Below, one piece after another: positions 27,019 to 34,018 of a stretch of 64,000 nucleotides of DNA (position 1 is its first letter; every line of letters starts with the position of its first letter). The notes beneath the pieces are model-generated. The model saw only the letters and a list, made by a program, of their open reading frames with translations. It was not told where the DNA came from and searched no databases. The stretch comes from Steroidobacteraceae bacterium. GTDB taxonomy: Bacteria > Pseudomonadota > Gammaproteobacteria > Steroidobacterales > Steroidobacteraceae. The DNA lies in NCBI GenBank assembly GCA_025451845.1, contig JANWJS010000037.1:124001-188000 (forward strand), given 5' to 3'. Made by a program: the position numbers and the translations under genes.

Positions 27019-27641
27019 GGTTCGGCCGCTATGCCTCCCGGCGGCGGCAGAGCGCGTTGGGACGTCTCGGTGTGGTGACTCAGCTCGACGCCCGCATCCT
27101 CCGCGATAGTCTTGAAGTTCAGGTCTTTTTCGAGTGTCATCGCCGCAGCGGCTGACGAGACGTCGGTCGCCATGTCGGTGAATTGGAAGTCATCCAGATT
27201 GGTCACGGCATAAGCCGTCACGCTGGAGCCCGTTCCCACGATGAAGAAGGACAGGTTGCCCGGGCCTTGGAACGTCCTCTGAAATGGATGCTCGAGATCC
27301 CGCGGCGCAAGCGTCGCACGTGCTTGCGCAGTGAGCGGCGCGAGCAGAGCGGCGAGTGCTTTCTCGTCCGACACGCTGGCTTGCGCCTTGTACAACCGGT
27401 TGCCGCGATCCGTCGCATCGGCAGGTATCCACGAATCCGCTTGGGTGTCCTGGCATTCCAGCCAGGTCCAGACGTACTGGCTCACTTTCCTCGCGCGATC
27501 GGCTTTTTTCGGAAGCTCCTTCTTGCACGGCTCGGCCTGGAAGAATGCCTCCGATTCATCACATCGAGTGCTGGCCGCCTGGCCGGTGTGCTTGTCGGCG
27601 GCCAGGTGCATGCACGCGTACAGCAGGTATAAATGCAGCAT
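27015..27641 (-). CDS. hypothetical protein
   Basis: A 208-residue protein of unknown family. The start ATG 27641 has an AGAGGCG ribosome site; the frame stays open upstream but without conserved content. The N-terminus (MLHLYLLYACMHLAADKHTG) is weakly hydrophobic and might be an export signal or simply a helix. Four cysteines lie within the first 65 residues (YACMH, TRCDES, EPCKK, LECQD), which may form disulfides if exported. The second half has a GTGSSVTAYAVTNLDDFQF strand pattern. It overlaps the MarC gene tail to tail by 4 bases and lies 41 bases downstream of mltA, so it may be co-transcribed with it. Confidence 0.55.
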   Translation of the reverse strand: MLHLYLLYACMHLAADKHTGQAASTRCDESEAFFQAEPCKKELPKKADRARKVSQYVWTWLECQDTQADSWIPADATDRGNRLYKAQASVSDEKALAALLAPLTAQARATLAPRDLEHPFQRTFQGPGNLSFFIVGTGSSVTAYAVTNLDDFQFTDMATDVSSAAAAMTLEKDLNFKTIAEDAGVELSHHTETSQRALPPPGGIAAEP

Positions 27642-27682
27642 GTTTTTTGTCGCCTCTAGTTGGAATGGACACGACGGCCCCA

Positions 27683-28858
27683 TCACCCGCCTGGCAGCGG
27701 TTCCCCCTTCGGCCAGATGAGCCACGTCCGGCCCTGCTGCCGCATCTCGCCGGCCTGCGCCCCGGCTGCCGCGCCGATTCCCCAGAAGTAGTCGGCACGG
27801 ACCGAGCCGTGAATCGCGCCGCCGGTGTCCTGCGCGAACACGAGACGGTCGAGCGGCGCATTCGAGTTGGGGTAGGTCGTCGCCAGGAACACCGGCGCGC
27901 CGAGCGGTATCGCTGCAGTGTCCACGGCCACGGACCGGCCCGGTGTCAGGGGAACGCCGAGTGAGCCCTTGGGCCCGAGCGCCGGGTTGCCGAGCGGCTC
28001 TTCTTGGAAGAAGACGACGCTCGGATCCGCATCGAGCAGCTCCTGCAGCCGCTCGGGGTGGGCAAGGGCCCACTCGCGAATGGCCGGGACCGTCGCCTCT
28101 CCACGCTCGAGCTCACCGCGATCAACCAAGTACAGGCCGATGGAACGGTAGGGATAGCCGTTCTCGTCGGCGTAGTGCAACCGGATCGTCTCCCCGGAGG
28201 GCAGCTGCACCCGGCCCGACCCCTGCACCTCGAGGAAGAAAGCCGAGAGCGCGTCGCCGACCCAGACGATCGCGTGCGCATCGAGCCCGGGGTCGCGGTT
28301 AAGATCCGCCCGGCTGTAATACGGGACCACGCGGCGCCCCACGAGCCGCGCCCGGACTCGCTTACCGCGCAGCGCCGGATACTCCGACCCGAGATCCACC
28401 GTCAGCAGATCGGGAGGCGGCGCGTAGAGCGGTACATCGAATCCGCTCGACGGCGTACGCGCGCCATGAAGCAACGGCTCGAAATACCCCGTAACCAGCC
28501 CCGACGCATCGCTTCGGGAGCCGACCTGCTTCACGATCGCAAACGCCGCGAAGTTGTCCTCGAAGAACGCACGCACGTCTACCGGCGTCACAGGATGAGC
28601 ATCACGCGCGGCATCGCAGACGGCCTGCCAGCGCTGCCGGCGACCCGCCACATCACAGTTCGCCAGGAAGGCGGGCCAGACGTCCGACATCTCGTCGCTG
28701 TTCCATCCCGGCAGATCCGACCAGGAGGCGGGCACGTAGGCGGTGTGCGGAGCGGGCGGTGGCGGGGGCGGACAGGTGCTCGGCGTCGTAGAGCAGCCGC
28801 TGAGCAGGATTGCGCCCGCAAGAGCCACTCCCGCGAGCGGACGCGACCGAGACTTCAA
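27683..28858 (-). CDS. mltA: membrane-bound lytic murein transglycosylase A, TTG start
   Basis: A 391-residue lipoprotein that cleaves peptidoglycan glycan strands to 1,6-anhydromuropeptides. From TTG 28858 it reads KSRSRPLAGVALAGAILLSG then Cys, an ideal lipoprotein signal. The double-psi barrel region GLVTGYFEPLLHGAR and the C-terminal FAQDTGGAIHGSVRADYFWG, whose Asp is the catalytic acid, are intact. There is no in-frame ATG at a sensible place. The TTG overlaps the stop of a 31-codon upstream frame (TTGA), so translation may depend on reinitiation. Confidence 0.88.
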   Translation of the reverse strand: MKSRSRPLAGVALAGAILLSGCSTTPSTCPPPPPPAPHTAYVPASWSDLPGWNSDEMSDVWPAFLANCDVAGRRQRWQAVCDAARDAHPVTPVDVRAFFEDNFAAFAIVKQVGSRSDASGLVTGYFEPLLHGARTPSSGFDVPLYAPPPDLLTVDLGSEYPALRGKRVRARLVGRRVVPYYSRADLNRDPGLDAHAIVWVGDALSAFFLEVQGSGRVQLPSGETIRLHYADENGYPYRSIGLYLVDRGELERGEATVPAIREWALAHPERLQELLDADPSVVFFQEEPLGNPALGPKGSLGVPLTPGRSVAVDTAAIPLGAPVFLATTYPNSNAPLDRLVFAQDTGGAIHGSVRADYFWGIGAAAGAQAGEMRQQGRTWLIWPKGEPLPGG

Positions 28859-28950
28859 GGTCGCCTGGCTCGCGAGTCGGTCGCGCTGGTGAGGCGCACG
28901 CGGCCGGAGGGACTGTTGGTGCCGGTCTTGCCTGGCCCGCGTCGTAGCAT
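28855..28950 (-). CDS. 31-residue upstream ORF coupled to mltA
   Basis: ATG 28950 has the strongest ribosome site in the area (AAAGGAG, 6 bases before the ATG). It opens a 31-codon frame rich in Arg, Ser and Thr, with no hydrophobic stretch. Its TGA overlaps the TTG start of mltA. The product resembles no family I know. It may be a leader peptide whose translation delivers ribosomes to the weak TTG start. The alternative is that the site is incidental or that a one-base error separates it from mltA. Confidence 0.4.
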   Translation of the reverse strand: MLRRGPGKTGTNSPSGRVRLTSATDSRARRP

Positions 28951-29181
28951 TATTTCTCCTTTGCGGCTGAAGCGGCCAGCGTAGAGCCTTCAGGAGCGCC
29001 CCACAAGCCCTCCGCCGCGCAAGGCGGCCGCGCGCCATTTTGCGGCGGCCCGACCGATCGATGCGATGGCGCCGCGCCGGTACGGGCCGCCGCTTCAAGC
29101 AGGACTCCCGAAGTCGCACTGAGGAAGTAAACTAGCCGCAAGAACACTGTCGGCGCGTTTGCGCTGTACCGGGGAGTGGCG

Positions 29182-31506
29182 ATGTCAGTAGCGATAACGC
29201 GCAAATTCGCGGTGGCGATGAGTTGCCTGTCATTGACCTGTCTCGCGGCAGGCACGGCCATGCCGGAGTCGGCGAAGAGCCCGACGGGTTCTGACATTCT
29301 GGGTTTCACGCCGGACGGCGCCGCGCAGGAGCGCGACCTGGAACAGCGTTTCGACGCCCAGTTGAGCGCTCCCGAGATGCGCGAGTGGCTGCGGCAACTG
29401 TCCTCCCAGCCCAACCAGGTGGGCTCGCCGCACGACAAGGCGAATGCCGAATTCCTGCTGGCTGCGTTCCGCAAGTGGGGCTGGGACGCGCACATCGAGA
29501 CCTTCGATGTGCTCTATCCGACGCCGAAGCAGGAAATGGTCGAGATGACCGCGCCTACGACTTTCAGGGCGGCGTTGCATGAGCCGCCTGTGAATGGCGA
29601 TCGAACATCGATGCTCAGCGGCGCGCTGCCGCCATACAACGCGTACGGCGCCGACGGTGACGTGACTGCGCCTCTGGTCTATGTCAACTACGGCATGCCG
29701 GCCGACTACAAGGAATTGGCGCGCCGCGGCGTCAGCGTAGAGGGCCGGATCGTGATCGTGCGTTACGGCCAGGGCTGGCGCGGCCTCAAACCCAAGCTCG
29801 CCTACGAGCACGGCGCGGTCGGTTGCCTGATCTATTCCGATCCACGCGACGACGGCTATTTCAACGGCGACGCCTACCCCAAGGGCGGCTGGCGGCCGCC
29901 GGAGGGAGTGCAACGCGGGTCGGTAATGAACATGAACCTGTATCCCGGAGACCCGACGACACCCGGATACGGCTCGGTGCCGGGTGCGAAGCACTTGGCA
30001 GTCAAGGATGCCGCACCCATTCTCAAGATTCCGGTTCTGCCGATTTCGTATGCGGATGCGACGCCATTGCTGCAGGCGCTGGGTGGGCCGGTTGCACCGC
30101 CAAGCTGGCGTGGAGCGCTGCCTCTGACCTATCACATCGGACCGGGGCCCGCGGAAGTCCATCTGCTGGTGCAGTCCGACTGGAACCTGAAGGCGATCTA
30201 CGACGTGATCGCGGTACTGAGAGGCTCTACGGACGCGAACCAATGGGTGGTCCGCGGCAATCACCATGATGGCTGGGTATTCGGCGCCTGGGACCCGCTC
30301 GCGGGCACGATCGCCCTGATGGGAGAGGCCAAGGCGCTGGGAGCCCTGCATCGTCAAGGCTGGGTACCGAAGCGGACTCTCGTCTACGCGAGCTGGGACG
30401 CAGAGGAGCCGATGCTGATCGGCTCCACTGAGTGGGCGGAGACGCACGCCAAGGAGCTGCAAGACCACGCGGTGCTGTATCTCAACTCCGATACCAACGC
30501 GCGCGGCTTCCTCGCCGTCGGCGGCAGTCATTCATTGCAGCACATGGTCAATCAGGTCGCCGCCGGTGTGACCGACCCGGAAATGAAAGTCAGCGTGCAG
30601 CAACGCGAGCGGGCGTTCATCGAGGTCAACGGCACCGAGCCGAATGCCGACGCCGCGGACAAGGAGCTCGCCAGGCTCGCGGCCGCGGGCGGTGACGTGC
30701 CGATGAGTGCCCTCGGCTCCGGCTCGGATTTCAGCGCATTTCTGGATCACTTGGGGATAGCCACCCTCAACGTCGAATTCGGGGGAGAGGACGAGGATGC
30801 CGGCATCTACCATTCTCGCTACGACTCGTTCGATCACTTCACCCGTTTCGGCGATCCCACCTTTCAGTACGAAGTTGCGCTGGCGGAAGTTGCCGGCCAC
30901 ATCGCGCTGCGCGCCGCCGAGAGTCAAGTGTTGCCCATGCGGTTCGCCGATTTCAGCGCCACCCTGGACCGTTACGTTGCAGAATTGCACAAGGAATTGG
31001 ACGGCGCGCGCAAGGCGACCGAGCGGCAGCACGCACTGCTCGCCGCCGATGCGTACCGCCTCGCGGCCGATCCTGCTCGCCCGGTCGCGCCGCCCGAGCG
31101 CCTGTCCGACGTCCCCAACATCGATCTCACGCCGCTCGATCAGGCCGCGAAACGGTTGCAACAGAGCGCCAAATCGTATGAGGCGGCTTATGAGGCGCGC
31201 GCATCCGCGGGGCTGTCGATTCCGGCCGGGCGATTGCGCGAGATCAACATGCTGCTGGCAACCATGGAGCAGCGCCTGCTCGCCGCGGCTGGGTTGCCCG
31301 GGCGTTCCTGGTACAAGAACGTGATGCAGGCACCGGGCCAGCTGACCGGCTATGCGCCGAAGACGATCCCGGCGGTGCGTGAAGCCCTGGAGGGGCGCGA
31401 CTGGAGCGGCGCCGGCCGGTATGCGGTGAGCACTGCCCAGGTGCTCGACGCCTATCGCGCGCAACTCGACCGGCTCACGGCGCTGCTCAGCGCCACCGGA
31501 CGGTGA
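29182..31506 (+). CDS. M28 metallopeptidase, glutamate carboxypeptidase II-like
   Basis: A 774-residue protein with a signal-like N-terminus, a PA (protease-associated) insert (about 150-290; GRIVIVRYGQGWRG), an M28 di-zinc domain (about 320-560) and a transferrin-receptor-like helical dimerisation domain at the C-terminus. Zinc ligands and base are visible: NHHDGWVFGAWDPLAG, SWDAEEPMLIGS, LNSDTNARG and IYHSRYDSFDHF. This is the architecture of PSMA/NAALADase, releasing C-terminal Glu or other residues from peptides. GGGGAG precedes ATG 29182; GTG 29176 lies two codons upstream. It ends directly against the stop of the convergent Lrp gene. Confidence 0.88.
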   Translation: MSVAITRKFAVAMSCLSLTCLAAGTAMPESAKSPTGSDILGFTPDGAAQERDLEQRFDAQLSAPEMREWLRQLSSQPNQVGSPHDKANAEFLLAAFRKWGWDAHIETFDVLYPTPKQEMVEMTAPTTFRAALHEPPVNGDRTSMLSGALPPYNAYGADGDVTAPLVYVNYGMPADYKELARRGVSVEGRIVIVRYGQGWRGLKPKLAYEHGAVGCLIYSDPRDDGYFNGDAYPKGGWRPPEGVQRGSVMNMNLYPGDPTTPGYGSVPGAKHLAVKDAAPILKIPVLPISYADATPLLQALGGPVAPPSWRGALPLTYHIGPGPAEVHLLVQSDWNLKAIYDVIAVLRGSTDANQWVVRGNHHDGWVFGAWDPLAGTIALMGEAKALGALHRQGWVPKRTLVYASWDAEEPMLIGSTEWAETHAKELQDHAVLYLNSDTNARGFLAVGGSHSLQHMVNQVAAGVTDPEMKVSVQQRERAFIEVNGTEPNADAADKELARLAAAGGDVPMSALGSGSDFSAFLDHLGIATLNVEFGGEDEDAGIYHSRYDSFDHFTRFGDPTFQYEVALAEVAGHIALRAAESQVLPMRFADFSATLDRYVAELHKELDGARKATERQHALLAADAYRLAADPARPVAPPERLSDVPNIDLTPLDQAAKRLQQSAKSYEAAYEARASAGLSIPAGRLREINMLLATMEQRLLAAAGLPGRSWYKNVMQAPGQLTGYAPKTIPAVREALEGRDWSGAGRYAVSTAQVLDAYRAQLDRLTALLSATGR

Positions 31507-31974
31507 TTATCGCGTTGGTAGCGGTACGGCAGTGGTGCGCTTGAGTTGCTCCATCGAGAACACTGCGCGCACTTCCGCGCAGCGCGTGGAGCTGATGAGG
31601 AGTTTGTAGACCTCGTCGTAACTGGCGACGTCCGCAAGCTGCAGTTTGAGCAGATAGTCGACGTCGCCGCTCGTGCGATGAAATTCGGTGACGGACGGAA
31701 TCGCCCGAACCGTGGCCGCGAAATGCTCGAACCATTCCTGCGAATGCTCGGCGGCGCGAATCAGGACGAACATCGTCAGTCCGGCACCTACCTTGCCCGC
31801 ATTGAGAAGTGCGACGCGTTTCTCGATGATGCCCGTATCCTGCAGGCGTTTGATCCGGTGCCAGCACGCGTTCGTGGAGAGGTGTACCCGCTCGGCAATT
31901 GCGGCCACCGACTGCGAGGCGTCCTCCTGCAGGAGGTCGAGGATGTGCAGATCCGTACCGTCTAGATCGGACAT
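31507..31974 (-). CDS. Lrp/AsnC-family transcriptional regulator
   Basis: A 155-residue regulator with helix-turn-helix IAERVHLSTNACWHRIKRLQ and an effector domain including EFHRTSGDVDYLLKLQ. The start is ATG 31974; a TTG six codons upstream is also possible. The start region coincides with the palindrome TGGGAAA-T-TTTCCCA, which suggests autoregulation. It is convergent with the M28 peptidase (stops adjacent) and divergent from the DUF6356 gene. The target is unknown; amino acids or peptides from the peptidase are a plausible signal. Confidence 0.85.
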   Translation of the reverse strand: MSDLDGTDLHILDLLQEDASQSVAAIAERVHLSTNACWHRIKRLQDTGIIEKRVALLNAGKVGAGLTMFVLIRAAEHSQEWFEHFAATVRAIPSVTEFHRTSGDVDYLLKLQLADVASYDEVYKLLISSTRCAEVRAVFSMEQLKRTTAVPLPTR

Positions 31975-31988
31975 GGGAAATTTTCCCA
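31974..31988. promoter_or_regulatory. perfect 7+1+7 palindrome at the Lrp start
   Basis: TGGGAAATTTTCCCA. It begins on the first base of the Lrp ATG and covers the ribosome-binding region. Lrp proteins commonly bind their own promoters at degenerate palindromes with an AT-rich centre, as here. Confidence 0.5.
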
Positions 31989-32078
31989 CCAAAAGCCCAA
32001 TGCTTAGTCTAAATGGAGAAGATATTCGATACCAGATGGACTATCTTTATTCCTATTGGTTATAAGCAGGGGCACCTG

Positions 32079-32321
32079 GTGTTCACCCGCCTATTCCTCG
32101 ACCACCCGCGATCGGTGGGAGAGTCCTATCTGAAGCATCAGCGCCACGCCTTCGGATTCGGGATTTCACTGCTGGGCGCAGCGCTGGCATGTCTCGTACA
32201 CGGGCTCGTGCCCGGACTGTTCGTTCGCACGGGCAGCGAGGCGATCACCCGCTTGCATGATCGGATGGTCGTCCACCGCACTGTGCGTAGCCGCGATCGG
32301 ATCGTAGCCGTTCGGACCTGA
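32079..32321 (+). CDS. DUF6356 family small membrane protein
   Basis: An 80-residue protein from GTG 32079, which has an AGGGG ribosome site. FTRLFLDHPRSVGESYLKHQ and LVHGLVPGLFVRTGSEAI with RLHDRMV are the family's conserved segments. One hydrophobic helix (FGFGISLLGAALACLVHGL) is visible. The frame is open upstream to ATG 32013, but the extra 22 residues are not typical of the family. The function is unknown; homologues I recall are mostly in Sphingomonadales and some Gammaproteobacteria. Confidence 0.7.
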   Translation: MFTRLFLDHPRSVGESYLKHQRHAFGFGISLLGAALACLVHGLVPGLFVRTGSEAITRLHDRMVVHRTVRSRDRIVAVRT

Positions 32322-32345
32322 GCTCTGCGCGTCCCGGCCAGCCTC

Positions 32346-33281
32346 TCAGACCCGGCGGCCGTAATACAGCGCAGAGACGTGCGTCGCTTCCGCGAAGAAT
32401 AGCCAACGCTCAGTGAGCAACCCCATGACCGCACACGCCAGGGCTACCGCCGTGGCGGCGCGCGGCAGGACCGAGAGACTGGCAAGAAGACACAGTCCGA
32501 GGGGAGCGCCGAAACCCAGCCCCAGCGCAATGCGCCGTAACCTTGCGCCGTGGCGGCGCGCAACAACAAATCCCATCTCGCGCAGTACGTAGTTCTCGGT
32601 GAAATGAGGGGCGTCCAAGGGCCTGACCTCCCTGTCTTTTGGCAAGCCAATGGCCGCGGCAAGGCTCGCAAGCGGCGTCTGGGCATCGACGTGGTGCCAG
32701 TAGGCGCGCTTCGCGATCAGTGCGGCCGCCGCCGCGGCAGCAGCAATGAGGTCTGCGGACCCTGTCGTTCCGAGCAGGACCGTGTCCAGCACAGCGAAGA
32801 GCAAGGCGCCGGAGAAGGCCGCGTAGATCAGATAATCGGGCGCGGTATGCGAGTTATGCCACTGCCGTATCGGCTTCAGACTCGCGTAGATCATCGCGGT
32901 GCAGAGCACGGTGGCAAGCGATGTCACCATCAGTGCCGCGCCGAGCAATCGGGTCACGATGCCGCCGTGATCCAAGCGTAGCGCGGCAGCCAAGAGGATT
33001 GCGACGGGATAGATGAGTACCGCCCCGACACCCTCGCGCGACAGCCAGGAGGATCGCCACTGGCTGAATGCGCGCCAGGCGCGATCCATCCGTCCCAGAT
33101 GCAGCAGCGACGCCGCGAGCCCGACGGATGCGAGGAAAAGGCCGACCGCAATGCCGGTGAGGGCAAAGTGCGGTTCCGCGGGCAGCAGACCCAGGGCAGT
33201 GTAGGCGCCCACCCATGCCAGCAGACCGAATGCGAATCCGGTCACTGTGGTAAGCAAGAGAATGGAGGCGGACGGCCTCAT
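32346..33281 (-). CDS. soeC: SoeC-type membrane anchor (DmsC/NrfD-like)
   Basis: A 311-residue membrane protein with about eight hydrophobic helices, the DmsC-like quinone-interacting anchor of a molybdoenzyme complex. LLHLGRMDRAWRAFSQWRSSWLSRE is the family landmark (first part given), and WHNSHTAPDYLIYAAFSGAL follows. ATG 33281 overlaps the stop of the iron-sulfur subunit as ATGA. The frame continues upstream inside soeB but without meaning. It passes electrons from sulfite to the quinone pool as part of SoeABC. Confidence 0.82.
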   Translation of the reverse strand: MRPSASILLLTTVTGFAFGLLAWVGAYTALGLLPAEPHFALTGIAVGLFLASVGLAASLLHLGRMDRAWRAFSQWRSSWLSREGVGAVLIYPVAILLAAALRLDHGGIVTRLLGAALMVTSLATVLCTAMIYASLKPIRQWHNSHTAPDYLIYAAFSGALLFAVLDTVLLGTTGSADLIAAAAAAAALIAKRAYWHHVDAQTPLASLAAAIGLPKDREVRPLDAPHFTENYVLREMGFVVARRHGARLRRIALGLGFGAPLGLCLLASLSVLPRAATAVALACAVMGLLTERWLFFAEATHVSALYYGRRV

Positions 33282-34018
33282 CGGCTGAGGGCCCGGTCCA
33301 GGAGCTTCAGTAGCGCGGCGCCGACGCCATCGCGCGCCTCCGCGGCGGCCTCGCGCGGCTCGGCTTTGATGGTGGCCGTGCGCGCGGGAAGATACTTGTT
33401 CGTGGGCCGGTAACCCAGCTCTTCCAGCAGGGTCTTGCCGCCGCGCGCCGCCACCAGCTTGGACACGCCGCTTTCGGGGTCGGCCAGATCGCCAAAATGG
33501 CGCGCGCGGGTCGGACAGGCCGCGACGCAAGCCGGTTCGCGCTCGGCTTCCGGCAGATTCGGGTCGTAGATGCGATCCACACACAGCGTGCACTTGCGCA
33601 TCACGCCGGCCTCTTCATCGAACTCGCGCGCGCCGTACGGACAGGCCCAGGAGCAGAGCTTGCAGCCGATGCAGATCTCAGGGTCGATGAGGACGATGCC
33701 ATCCTCTGCGCGCTTGTAAGAGGCGCCGGTGGGGCAAACCGTGACGCAGAGAGCATCCTCACAGTGCAGGCAGGAGCGCGGCAGGTTGATGGTGCGGGAG
33801 CACCCCTGCTCGGGAGCCTCGTACGAATGCACCCGGTTGTACCACACTCCGTCCGGCTCCGGCCCCTGCTTGTCGTAGTCCGGCAGAAGACCGGCTTCGC
33901 CGCCGCTGTTCCATTCCTTGCAGCTCACCGCGCAGGCATGACAACCGACACACGTGTCGAGGTCGATGACCAATCCCAGCTTCTTGGCGCCCGGGGGAAC
34001 CTTGGGCAACATGGTCAT
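33278..34018 (-). CDS. soeB: SoeB-type four-cluster ferredoxin subunit
   Basis: A 246-residue iron-sulfur protein with four [4Fe-4S] cysteine groups: DTCVGCHACAVSCKEW, CLHCEDALCVTVCPTGA, CIGCKLCSWACPYGA, and CTLCVDR with CVAACPTRA. All cysteines are present. It relays electrons between the molybdenum subunit and the membrane anchor. It overlaps soeA and soeC by 4 bases each, so the three are translated together. There is no signal peptide, consistent with a cytoplasm-facing complex. Confidence 0.88.
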   Translation of the reverse strand: MTMLPKVPPGAKKLGLVIDLDTCVGCHACAVSCKEWNSGGEAGLLPDYDKQGPEPDGVWYNRVHSYEAPEQGCSRTINLPRSCLHCEDALCVTVCPTGASYKRAEDGIVLIDPEICIGCKLCSWACPYGAREFDEEAGVMRKCTLCVDRIYDPNLPEAEREPACVAACPTRARHFGDLADPESGVSKLVAARGGKTLLEELGYRPTNKYLPARTATIKAEPREAAAEARDGVGAALLKLLDRALSR

